Position numbers and translations under genes: made by a program. Positions 16,217 through 23,638 of a stretch of DNA of 40,196 bases are shown one piece after another (positions within the stretch are counted from its first letter, which is position 1; every line of letters starts with the position of its first letter). The notes under the pieces were generated by a model, which made no database searches, was not told where the DNA came from, and saw only the letters and a list, made by a program, of their open reading frames with translations. The stretch comes from an uncultured Clostridia bacterium (lineage in GTDB: Bacteria > Bacillota > Clostridia > Christensenellales > Borkfalkiaceae): the NCBI GenBank assembly GCA_947624225.1, contig CANQJF010000017.1, positions 1-40,196 of the forward strand, read 5' to 3'.

Positions 16217-16746
16217 TTCAGAAATCCCTCCAATGCCTTTTTTGTGATTGCAAGCGTCAAAACGAGCCCGTTAAAGACGGTGATGCTCTCCAACGTGAGT
16301 TTGAGACAGGTCTCATCCGTGAGGACGGTTCCGTTTTTGAGGGAGAGGAAAGGATGCTTTGTGCGCAAATATGCAAACGCCGCGCCCCCTCCCGCCTGCA
16401 AAACGGTTGCGAGCAGGATGCCGTAGACGGAATCCGCTCCCCCCGTCTCAACGATCTGGTGAAACTTATAGAGCTGGAAGCCGTCCGTGATCTCAAAATA
16501 TTTTCGTGTATCCCCCATCTTATCGTAAGGGAGAAAGATCGCGAATTTTTTGGTGAGATGGATGGCGGCACCGTCGCGGTACAGTTCACCGTATCCGCCC
16601 AAGACTCGTAGCCCAAAGACGCTCAGGGCGAAATATGCCCTATTTTCCCGCACGTTGATGTAGGCGTCGAAGCCGACAAAAACGGGGAAGAAAAAGAGCA
16701 GTGCGCCAAAAAAAGTTGACCACACAAAAAATTCGCCCATGACCAT
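16159..16746 (-). CDS. DUF2953 membrane-associated protein (YtfI-like)
   Basis: 195 residues. One N-terminal membrane segment (about 8-27, FFGALLFFFPVFVGF) is followed by a beta-rich part (YINVRENRAYFALSVFGLRVL) and a second hydrophobic region near 155-175. The family is named only by domain number. Placement directly before gerW and after scpB agrees with DUF2953 proteins of other spore formers. No Shine-Dalgarno is clear; ATG 16740 two codons later is an alternative start. The basic C-terminal tail overlaps gerW by 58 bp. Confidence 0.72.
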   Translation of the reverse strand: MVMGEFFVWSTFFGALLFFFPVFVGFDAYINVRENRAYFALSVFGLRVLGGYGELYRDGAAIHLTKKFAIFLPYDKMGDTRKYFEITDGFQLYKFHQIVETGGADSVYGILLATVLQAGGGAAFAYLRTKHPFLSLKNGTVLTDETCLKLTLESITVFNGLVLTLAITKKALEGFLNWIRNKKLTASWKKQRSSS

Positions 16747-16793
16747 ATCATGCGCGAATTACCGTTATTTATGCAATGAAAGTTCACAGCCGA

Positions 16794-17516
16794 TCAGGTG
16801 ATTTTGACAATGTCCGTATCATCCAATCCGCGGAGGAAATCGGGGATCCCGTAGTCGCCCTCTTTTTGCTTGGGCTCGGCTTTCCGCGGCGGCTCTTCGG
16901 GTGTTTCGTCCTGCTCGCCGAGCGTGGACGAGCTGTCCGCATCGATGGCCTCCCATTCGCCGCGGGCATACAGATAGCTGTCGTGCTCCCCTTCCGGCCG
17001 TGCAATGGCATCCATGAGGTCGTCGTAATCGGGAAGTTCTTCGAGGGAGCGCAACTTGAAGCGCTTCAAAAATTCATCCGTCGTGGCATAGAGCACGGGA
17101 TGGCCGATCGCATCCTTTCTTCCGCACGCATAGACCAAACCCAATTCAAGAAGCGCATTGACCCCGTAATCGCTGCTCACGCCGCGCAACTGTTCGATCT
17201 CGGCGCGTGTGATGGGCTGCTTGTAGGCAATGATCGCCGCGCATTCGAGAATGGTGCGCGTGAGCTCCTTTTGACGGATCGGCGTCAAGACAGAGGCAAT
17301 CGCGTCCTTATAGGCGGGATTCGTGCCGAGCTGTGCTTTCTTATTGAATTCGAGGAGCTGGATCCCGCCGTTTTCCCCGTAACGTTCTTTGAGGACGGCC
17401 AAAACTTCCTTGATCTCTTCCTCGGTGACACCGAGTTTTTCCGCAATGTCCGTGAGTTTTATGCTTTTTCCGGAGGCAAAAAGAATTGCCTCGACGATAT
17501 TGACCAAATTTTCCAC
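16794..17516 (-). CDS. scpB: segregation and condensation protein B
   Basis: 240 residues. ScpB is the winged-helix subunit (kite protein) that dimerises and binds ScpA in the SMC condensin complex. Matching segments are NLVNIVEAILFASGKSIKLTDIAEKLGV, ILECAAIIAYKQPITRAEIEQLRGVSSDYGVNALLE and the TTDEFLKRFKLRSLEELP end. A Glu/Pro/Lys-rich tail (residues about 195-240) extends past the usual length. ATG 17516 lies 12 bp after the scpA stop, so the two are co-translated. The surrounding gene order is typical of Firmicutes. Confidence 0.93.
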   Translation of the reverse strand: MENLVNIVEAILFASGKSIKLTDIAEKLGVTEEEIKEVLAVLKERYGENGGIQLLEFNKKAQLGTNPAYKDAIASVLTPIRQKELTRTILECAAIIAYKQPITRAEIEQLRGVSSDYGVNALLELGLVYACGRKDAIGHPVLYATTDEFLKRFKLRSLEELPDYDDLMDAIARPEGEHDSYLYARGEWEAIDADSSSTLGEQDETPEEPPRKAEPKQKEGDYGIPDFLRGLDDTDIVKIT

Positions 17517-17528
17517 AATTGATCTCCC

Positions 17529-18539
17529 TTATTCGTATTCATCGATCTCTTCGCCGGCCCACACATGGCTCGACTCGGAATTAAAGCTGATATAGATCTC
17601 TCCGAAAGGTTCGGGCTGACGGATCCGCAAGTATTGATACTTCAAGAGTTCGAGAAGCGCCTGGAATGTCGTGACGATCTCCGAACGCGAGCTGTCTTGC
17701 GTGAACAGTTCCATGAAGCGGATCTCCTGTTCCTGCTCGAAGATGGAGAGAATGGATTGGATCTTTTGCGCAACCGTGTATTCGTCCTGCGGGATCTCGC
17801 GGACGTCCTCTTCTTCATAGATCTCCTCTCCGCGCTTCAAAAGCAGGGAAGAGAAAGCCTCCACCAATCCTTCGAGTGTGAGATCGTCGAGGGAGTAAAT
17901 GGTCTTTGTCGCCCCGATCTCCCTGTCCGGCTCTCTGAAATAATAGCCGAGCGTCTCCCTTTTTTTGAGTTCGTCGACCTCTCCCTTGATGCGCCTGTAC
18001 TCTTCGATGGCGCGGATGAGCTCCTGTTTATCCTCCTCCACGTCGGTGTCGTCCCAATAGTCGGCCATTTGACCGAGCACCGGCACGAGCGACTGCGCCT
18101 TGATGCGCAAGATCGTGGCGGCGATGTTCAAATATTCGGTGACTTTATCCACGTCGAGGTAAGGCAGCCCGCGCATATAAGCCAAGAACTGCTCGGTGAC
18201 CTGTGAGATAAAGATATCCTTGATCTCGATCTCTTCTTTATCGATCAGATATAACAGCAGATCGAGCGGCCCTTCGAATCCGTCGAGAACGGTCGTGTAG
18301 TCCACATTGGAGTCGAAGCGCTCGCTGATGTTTTTGATGCGCGCCTCCCGCACGGCATCCGACTCCGCGGCCTTTGCGCGCTCGCGGCGGTTTGCCAATT
18401 CCCGGTCGACATCGTCGCTCGGTACTGTTTCCTCGGCTTCCATTGCCCCCGAGGACGGTGCCGTCTGCCCCTCTTCGTCGGCGGGCACGGCGTCCGTTCT
18501 GTCTTGTTCTAAAATTTCTACCACGGAATCAACCCCCAT
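17529..18539 (-). CDS. scpA: segregation and condensation protein A (kleisin) with N-terminal extension
   Basis: 336 residues from ATG 18539. The kleisin domain starts near residue 78 (VDYTTVLDGFEGPLDLLLYLIDKEEIEIKDI) and ends with the winged helix IVTTFQALLELLKYQYLRIRQPEPFGEIYI. ScpA links the SMC head to its neck and carries ScpB. Residues 1-77 are an extra acidic, low-complexity leader (EQDRTDAVPADEEGQ...) not found in standard ScpA of about 250 residues. The start is uncertain: ATG 18539 overlaps the M50 gene by 22 bp, while GTG 18524 has a GGGGG sequence before it. Confidence 0.9.
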   Translation of the reverse strand: MGVDSVVEILEQDRTDAVPADEEGQTAPSSGAMEAEETVPSDDVDRELANRRERAKAAESDAVREARIKNISERFDSNVDYTTVLDGFEGPLDLLLYLIDKEEIEIKDIFISQVTEQFLAYMRGLPYLDVDKVTEYLNIAATILRIKAQSLVPVLGQMADYWDDTDVEEDKQELIRAIEEYRRIKGEVDELKKRETLGYYFREPDREIGATKTIYSLDDLTLEGLVEAFSSLLLKRGEEIYEEEDVREIPQDEYTVAQKIQSILSIFEQEQEIRFMELFTQDSSRSEIVTTFQALLELLKYQYLRIRQPEPFGEIYISFNSESSHVWAGEEIDEYE

Positions 18540-19210
18540 AATGCGCCAATCGGCCACCCGATGATCCCCGTCGCGAACTGCATGACCCAACCGAGGACAT
18601 CAAAATTGGAAATAATGTACAACCCCGTCGCCCGGATGAGCAGATCGCAAAGGAAGCTCTCCGCGATCAGCCCGAGGAGGATCCACCGTCCGTAATCTCG
18701 CAAGAACCGATACACCGGCCCTCTTCTCCGCGAGAGCGCGTCCACGATGCGGAAGCCGTCGAGCGGATAAAAGGGAAGAAGATTAAAGACCGCAAAGCTC
18801 AGACTATAAGCGTACAGGCGATACGTGAATGCCGTCAAAAACTCACGGATGTAGATCACATTCGGCATATAGACGGCAACGATGAGATACAGCGGATAAA
18901 AAAGAAACGCCGCGGTGAGCAGATTCATTGCAACGCCCGCAATTGCCGTCAAAAAGAGCCCCTGCCGATAGTTTTTGAAGTTGTTGGGATCGATGGGAAC
19001 GGGCTTTGCCCATCCGAACCCGACGAGCGTGAAACAGACAAGACCGACGAGGTCGAAGTGTTTGAGCGGATTGAGCGTGAGACGGCCGTAAAATTTTGAT
19101 GTCGGATCGCCGCAACGGTAGGCAACGAAGGCGTGAGAGAATTCGTGCAGCGTCAAGACGACGGTGACTGCAAGAAAACTCGCGAGCAATCCGATGACGT
19201 AACTTACCAT
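18518..19210 (-). CDS. site-2 protease family membrane metalloprotease (M50)
   Basis: 230 residues. The zinc motif HEFSH lies in the first membrane region (VVLTLHEFSHAFVAYRCGDPTSKFYGRLTLNPLKH) and the second metal site in FNLLPFYPLDGFRI. About five hydrophobic segments are visible. Members near scpAB are common in Firmicutes (YdiL/FtsH-independent Rip-like M50 group); the substrate is unknown. ATG 19210 is chosen over an upstream in-frame codon because a promoter at 19220-19248 ends 9 nt before it; no Shine-Dalgarno exists, suggesting a leaderless mRNA. Confidence 0.87.
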   Translation of the reverse strand: MVSYVIGLLASFLAVTVVLTLHEFSHAFVAYRCGDPTSKFYGRLTLNPLKHFDLVGLVCFTLVGFGWAKPVPIDPNNFKNYRQGLFLTAIAGVAMNLLTAAFLFYPLYLIVAVYMPNVIYIREFLTAFTYRLYAYSLSFAVFNLLPFYPLDGFRIVDALSRRRGPVYRFLRDYGRWILLGLIAESFLCDLLIRATGLYIISNFDVLGWVMQFATGIIGWPIGALWGLIPW

Positions 19211-19219
19211 ACTGTAATT

Positions 19220-19248
19220 ATTATAGCTGATATGGGAAAAAAAAGCAA
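19220..19248 (-). promoter_or_regulatory. promoter of the M50-scpAB operon
   Basis: Minus strand TTGCTT (19248-19243), 17-bp spacer, TATAAT (19225-19220). The start codon at 19210 follows after only 9 nt, so the leader would be about 2-4 nt. Confidence 0.7.
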
Positions 19249-19307
19249 GAAAAAATCGGATATTTTGAAAAAAATCCGATTGATTCGTCAAGATATTGTG
19301 GGTAAAA

Positions 19308-20627
19308 TCACCTGAGGCGTTGGGGGAGCGTGTCGAATCTTACGATATCGTCTAAGGTTTGCGGAAGAACGATATATTCCGCATGTCCCTCGTTGACGAG
19401 AATGGCCGGAGGAATGCGGTTGCGGTTATAGTTGGAGGCCATCGAGTAATTATACGCTCCCGTGGAGAGCACGGCGACGAGATCCCCCGCGCTTGCCGGC
19501 GGCAGCTTGAAATCCAGGCCGAGCACATCCCCGCTTTCGCAGCATTTCCCCGCCAGAGCATACGTTTGGGTGGGCGTTTCGGCTGCACGGTTAGCGAGAA
19601 CGGCGGTATACTTTGCCTCATAGAGGCAATACCGCGGATTGTCGAACATGCCGCCGTCAACGGTGAGATAGGTGCGATGCGCCGTCTTTTTGACAGATCC
19701 GGCGGTATACAGGGTGATGCCGGCCTCCCCCACGATGGAACGTCCGGGCTCAACGAGCAGGAAAGGAAGCGGCAGTCCGCTTGCGTCGCAGACGGCCTCG
19801 ACTTCTTTTACGATACATCTCAACTCGTCGTAATACCCCTCGGGGGACAGGGCACGGTCGCCGTCCGCATACCAGATCCCGAACCCTCCGCCCAAATCGA
19901 GCTCGCGGCAGGTAAAGTGCAGCGCATCCCGCATCTCCGCGACGAAAGCCAAGCATTTCTTCACGGCGAGCAGGAAAGACGCGCGCTCGAAGATTTGCGA
20001 ACCGATGTGGCAGTGATACCCCGCGAGGTCTAAATGCGGGAGCGATAGGATCTCCTCCGTGATGGCCCTTGCCTCGCCGTTGGAGACGCAAAAACCGAAC
20101 TTGGAATCGGGCGTTGCGGTCTGGATGAATTGGTGGGTATGCGCCTCCACGCCCGGGTTGATGCGGATAAGCACCTTTTGGACGAAGCCGCGCTTTCCCG
20201 CCTCCTCTTCGAGGCGCAATGCCTCCTCATGCGAATCGACGACAAAGCATCCGATGCGCGTATCGAGCGCCCTTTCTATCTCCGCGAGAAGTTTGTTGTT
20301 TCCGTGCATGTAGAGGCGTTCGGACGGAAATCCGGCGCGGAGCGCCGTGTAGAGCTCCCCGTCCGAAACAACGTCGGCGCCCAAGCCCTCCTGCCTTGCG
20401 ATGGCATACATTGCCTCACAGCAAAAGGCCTTGGAGGCGTAAAGAACAAGTCCGTCCCCGCGGTATTCGCCCATTGCACGGCGAAAACAACGCATCATTG
20501 CCCGGATGTGCGCCTCATCGAATACATACAGCGGCGTGGAAAACTTTGCAGCGAGTTCCACACAGTCCGCCCCGCCGATTTCGAGGTGCCCTTTTTCATT
20601 GACTTTGAGTGTTTCTCTTGTATTCAT
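19308..20627 (-). CDS. lysA: diaminopimelate decarboxylase
   Basis: 439 residues. LysA converts meso-diaminopimelate to lysine with PLP. The PLP-lysine motif is YASKAFCCEAM; other motifs are HCHIGSQI, LDLGGGFGIWY, VEPGRSIVGEAG and the substrate-site cysteine CCESGDVL, with a C-terminal YNYSMASNYNRNRIPPAILV segment. ATG 20627 lies 10 nt after a strong promoter and has no Shine-Dalgarno. It is monocistronic in appearance: a terminator precedes its promoter and another promoter follows for the M50 gene. Confidence 0.95.
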   Translation of the reverse strand: MNTRETLKVNEKGHLEIGGADCVELAAKFSTPLYVFDEAHIRAMMRCFRRAMGEYRGDGLVLYASKAFCCEAMYAIARQEGLGADVVSDGELYTALRAGFPSERLYMHGNNKLLAEIERALDTRIGCFVVDSHEEALRLEEEAGKRGFVQKVLIRINPGVEAHTHQFIQTATPDSKFGFCVSNGEARAITEEILSLPHLDLAGYHCHIGSQIFERASFLLAVKKCLAFVAEMRDALHFTCRELDLGGGFGIWYADGDRALSPEGYYDELRCIVKEVEAVCDASGLPLPFLLVEPGRSIVGEAGITLYTAGSVKKTAHRTYLTVDGGMFDNPRYCLYEAKYTAVLANRAAETPTQTYALAGKCCESGDVLGLDFKLPPASAGDLVAVLSTGAYNYSMASNYNRNRIPPAILVNEGHAEYIVLPQTLDDIVRFDTLPQRLR

Positions 20628-20637
20628 AGCGGAATTT

Positions 20638-20667
20638 ATTATATCACCGCAAAAAGCAAGCGGTCAA
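20638..20667 (-). promoter_or_regulatory. lysA promoter
   Basis: Minus strand TTGACC (20667-20662), 18-bp spacer, TATAAT (20643-20638), ending 10 nt before the lysA ATG. Predicted leader of only 3-4 nt. Confidence 0.75.
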
Positions 20668-20693
20668 GAAAAAAAGCGCCGCTTGGCGCCTTT
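20668..20693 (-). terminator. terminator of the dacF transcript
   Basis: Minus strand AAAGGCGCC, loop AAGC, GGCGCTTTT followed by TTT: nine-pair stem with U-tract. It ends right at the lysA -35 box and separates the two transcripts. Confidence 0.8.
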
Positions 20694-20710
20694 GATCGGA
20701 TATTTTTAAT

Positions 20711-20737
20711 ATTATGTCACGCATAGTACATTGCAAA
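20711..20737 (-). repeat. dispersed repeat copy just after the dacF stop
   Basis: Plus-strand ATTATGTC, ATAGTAC and TGCAAA blocks match the exact copies in dxs and spoIIIAE (21 of 27 bases overall against spoIIIAE). Its centre TGTCACGCA matches the copy before rluB, so it links the two subgroups. It lies between the stop of dacF and the terminator. Confidence 0.6.
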
Positions 20738-20743
20738 TCGGCC

Positions 20744-21901
20744 CTATTGCCAACTTTGTGCCGTCTCTCGGAGCGCTTCCCACCAGCTCATTCGCGGCGC
20801 ATCGTCGAGCGCGACGAGATTGGCCCTCCCGATCTCGATGCCCTCTCGATAGGCGATGGCCACGCCGACAATGCTTCCTTTTTGCAGGGGCGCCTTTAAA
20901 TCGGGATCCAACTCGACGGAAATTTTTGCTTCCGCCTTTTCACCGCGCCTTGCAAATACTTTGATGGGCCGTTCGGCGGCAACGGAGATCTGCTTTGTCT
21001 TGCTCCCGCGCACGCACGCCTTTTCGTCGAGCGCTTTCCCGCCCTCGACGAGCACGCGCGTCTCGTAGCGGTTGAAGCAGTCGTCAAACATGGCCTTGAT
21101 CGCGTCGAAACGGGAAGAGGAGCTGTCCGCACCGATGATCACGGAAATGAGCCGCGTCTCGCCGCGCTTGGCAGTGGCGGCAAGGCAAAAGCCCGCTTCG
21201 CTCGTGAATCCCGTCTTGCCGCCGTCGCATCCAGAGTAGGCGCGGATGAGCTTGTTGGTGTTGGTGATGCGCGTCGTTCTTCCGTCGGGATGGAGAAAAT
21301 CGTCATACCACACTTTGGAGAATTCGAAGTACTTGCCGTGCCCGATGAGCGCTTTCAACATGGTGGCCACATCCTTGGCGCATGAGTATTGCGGCTCCTT
21401 GGGAAGTCCCGTGCAGTTGGCAAATAGGGTGTCCTCCGCACCGAGTTCCTTGGCGCGTGCATTCATTTTGGCAACGAAATCGGCTTCATTACCGGCAATG
21501 CGCTCTGCCAGCGCGACGCAGGAATCGTTGGCCGAACACACGGCGACGGACTTCATCAGCTCCTCTACGGTGTAGGAGAGGCCTGTCCCGAGGAACACTT
21601 GCGAGCCCCCCATGCCCGAGGCGTTCTCGCTTGCGACGATTTGCTCCCCATAGTCCATGGTCCCGTTTTCAATGGCTTCAAAGGAGAGGAGCAGGGTCAT
21701 GATCTTGCACATGCTCGCGATGGGAAGATGTTTTGTTGCATCCTGTTGGCTCACGACCGTCCCGCTCTCGTAGTCGCATAGGTAGGAGGCCTTCCCCACC
21801 CGCTCGGTTGCGGATGCGTTGACTTTCCATCCCCCACAGACAGAACCGAAAACCGATGCCGCAAGCATGGCGGCCGTTGCACAAATCAATAATTTTTTCA
21901 T
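20744..21901 (-). CDS. dacF: D-alanyl-D-alanine carboxypeptidase (PBP5 family, S11), DacF-like
   Basis: 385 residues. Signal peptide MKKLLICATAAMLAASVFGS; catalytic SMCK (PIASMCKIMTL), SAN (VCSANDSCVAL) and KTG (DGGKTGFTSEAGFC), then a C-terminal beta domain. It trims peptidoglycan stem peptides outside the membrane. A neighbouring SpoIIM-like gene favours DacF. ATG 21901 is chosen by the signal peptide; the longer open frame runs through the upstream gene. No Shine-Dalgarno is visible; the 31-bp gap carries TGCAG and CTGCA arms that could fold into a hairpin. Confidence 0.88.
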   Translation of the reverse strand: MKKLLICATAAMLAASVFGSVCGGWKVNASATERVGKASYLCDYESGTVVSQQDATKHLPIASMCKIMTLLLSFEAIENGTMDYGEQIVASENASGMGGSQVFLGTGLSYTVEELMKSVAVCSANDSCVALAERIAGNEADFVAKMNARAKELGAEDTLFANCTGLPKEPQYSCAKDVATMLKALIGHGKYFEFSKVWYDDFLHPDGRTTRITNTNKLIRAYSGCDGGKTGFTSEAGFCLAATAKRGETRLISVIIGADSSSSRFDAIKAMFDDCFNRYETRVLVEGGKALDEKACVRGSKTKQISVAAERPIKVFARRGEKAEAKISVELDPDLKAPLQKGSIVGVAIAYREGIEIGRANLVALDDAPRMSWWEALRETAQSWQ

Positions 21902-21932
21902 AGTTGCAGTTTGTGCACTCTGCAAAAAATTA

Positions 21933-22529
21933 TTAAAGCAGCGTACCGATGGGATGAAAGACGGCAAGGAGCAGCAGCATTTCCAAAAGCCCGATGGCCG
22001 CGAGCAGGGCAAAGAGCGCCAACAGATCGAGAGCGATGCCCGAGAAATCTCTCCTGCAAAAGCAAAAGCGCGGCGCACGCGCACAGGAAAGCGCCGTTGC
22101 CCCGATCAATATGACGTCGACGAGCACATGTATGGGGAGATAGAGCACAAACACGATGAGCACCCCCGTCACGCGGTACACCATGAAGAAGATGGCAATG
22201 CTGCCGCCGAATGTATAGGCGCGGTATAGGAGTACGGCGGGCGGGACGCACAGCGCGGCAAAATGTATCCCCGAGAACAAGATCATTGCAAGCAACAATG
22301 CCCTCCCCGCCGTCCGTTCCAAAAATATGACAAAGACGTCTGCATCGGAGAAACAGACGCGGTTCAGGTAGCGTTCGCACAGGGTCAAATTGTATTCATA
22401 TGTCGTGGGCGTGGTGATGAAGATGAGACCGAGGATCATGCCCGCGAGATAGAGCGCCCCGAAGAGAAAAAGCGTGCGCTTGCACTCGCGCATGCGCCCG
22501 AAACAGTCCGTAAAAAAAGAGAGGTCCAT
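21933..22529 (-). CDS. multi-pass membrane protein, divergent SpoIIM-like
   Basis: 198 residues with about five hydrophobic segments (20-41, 70-98, 100-122, 123-150, 165-195). The pattern of a first helix ending LAGMILG, then FGGSIAIFFMVYRVTGVLIVFVLYLPIHVLVDVILIGAT, resembles SpoIIM, a part of the DMP peptidoglycan machine needed for engulfment. Sequence identity is low, so the call rests on topology, length and position beside dacF and spoIVB. No convincing Shine-Dalgarno before ATG 22529; a GGGGGCAGG lies farther upstream. Confidence 0.5.
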   Translation of the reverse strand: MDLSFFTDCFGRMRECKRTLFLFGALYLAGMILGLIFITTPTTYEYNLTLCERYLNRVCFSDADVFVIFLERTAGRALLLAMILFSGIHFAALCVPPAVLLYRAYTFGGSIAIFFMVYRVTGVLIVFVLYLPIHVLVDVILIGATALSCARAPRFCFCRRDFSGIALDLLALFALLAAIGLLEMLLLLAVFHPIGTLL

Positions 22530-22561
22530 ATCTAAGCATATGAACCTGCCCCCGTCGATTA

Positions 22562-23572
22562 TTATTCGGCGAGCATATTTTCGATCCCGATGCCATAGCC
22601 CCGCGTCGGATCGTTCAAAAAGACGTGGGTGACCGCCCCCACCAGCTTTCCGTCCTGAACGATGGGACTTCCGCTCATCCCCTGCACGATGCCTCCCGTC
22701 TCCTCGATGAGCCGCTCGTCCGTCACTTTGATCACGAAGTTTTTATTTTCGTGGTTTGTCGCGTCCACTTTCACGATATTGATCTCATACTCCTGCGGAC
22801 AAGTTCCGTCGACCGTCGAATAGATGACGGCTTTCCCAATGACCGCCTCAGAGAGCGGGGCGATCTCCGTGAGTTTACAGTGCGAGAAGTCGTATTTGCT
22901 GTCAAAATTTCCGTAAAGACCCGTGGCACACACCTTTTCCGCATTTCCCAGCGAGACATCGTTCATGAAGAGGCCTCTGAGTTCCCCCGCTTTTCCGCGA
23001 ATGCCGCGGTTGACGCCGATCACGCTGCACAGATAGACCTTTGCATCCGCAATTCCGAGGGAGTTTTTGTTCTCGTCGCAAACGTCGTGGCCGAGCGCTC
23101 CGAAGCGGTAAGTTTTTTTATTGATATACGTCACAGTGCCGATCCCCGCAAGCGTATCGCGGATGAGCACGCCGAACTTATATTTCCCGCTCTTCTTGTC
23201 CTTGACGGGCGCTACATCGATCTGAGCCGTATCCCCTTTCCTGCGCACCGTCAGGGATATCGTGTGCCCGCCGCTCCGTTCGAGAGCAGAATTGAGATCG
23301 GCGATGGTCTTGATCCGTATGCCGTCCGCGGCAACGATGGTATCTCCGACGTGGATCCCCGCCTCCTCCGCGGGGCGGTGCAGACCATCCTCGGCGGCGA
23401 CTTCCGTCAGGCCGATGATTTCTGCGCCATCCGCCGAAAGCATAAAGCCCGCCGTCATTCCGCCGATATAATATTGGTCCGCTTCCGCCGCGGATGCCCT
23501 CAGCTGTTCGGCGGGAGCGAGCAGCAGACAGACCGCAAGAAAAGCGATCAGAAAAAATTTCAGCTTACGCAT
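22562..23572 (-). CDS. spoIVB: SpoIVB serine peptidase (S55)
   Basis: 336 residues. An N-terminal export/anchor helix (LKFFLIAFLAVCLLLAPAEQ) precedes a PDZ domain (about 60-120, AGIHVGDTIVAADGIRIKTIADLNSAL) and the S55 domain with the histidine motif FGALGHDV and the serine motif GMSGSPIV (near residue 300). SpoIVB is secreted by the forespore and cleaves SpoIVFA, releasing SpoIVFB to activate sigma-K. ATG 23572 follows CGGAGG. recN lies upstream as in Bacillus, but spo0A does not follow. Confidence 0.95.
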   Translation of the reverse strand: MRKLKFFLIAFLAVCLLLAPAEQLRASAAEADQYYIGGMTAGFMLSADGAEIIGLTEVAAEDGLHRPAEEAGIHVGDTIVAADGIRIKTIADLNSALERSGGHTISLTVRRKGDTAQIDVAPVKDKKSGKYKFGVLIRDTLAGIGTVTYINKKTYRFGALGHDVCDENKNSLGIADAKVYLCSVIGVNRGIRGKAGELRGLFMNDVSLGNAEKVCATGLYGNFDSKYDFSHCKLTEIAPLSEAVIGKAVIYSTVDGTCPQEYEINIVKVDATNHENKNFVIKVTDERLIEETGGIVQGMSGSPIVQDGKLVGAVTHVFLNDPTRGYGIGIENMLAE

Positions 23573-23594
23573 GGGAACCTCCGTTTGCAGAAAG

Positions 23595-23623
23595 TATTTT
23601 GCGTAAGCTGTTGATTTCTATTC
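23595..23623 (-). promoter_or_regulatory. possible sigma-G/F promoter of spoIVB
   Basis: Minus strand GAATA (23623-23619), 17 bp, CAAAATA (23601-23595), close to the forespore sigma consensus (GHATR, N17-18, CATWHTA). spoIVB is a known sigma-G target; the match is imperfect. Confidence 0.35.
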
Positions 23624-23638
23624 GGAAAGCAATTGCCT

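Noticed and set aside
21899..21930. TGCAGAGT...ACAAACT sequence before dacF as a further copy of the dispersed repeat
   Set aside because: It resembles the copy before rluB in outline but needs several gaps to align; the similarity is below what I would claim.
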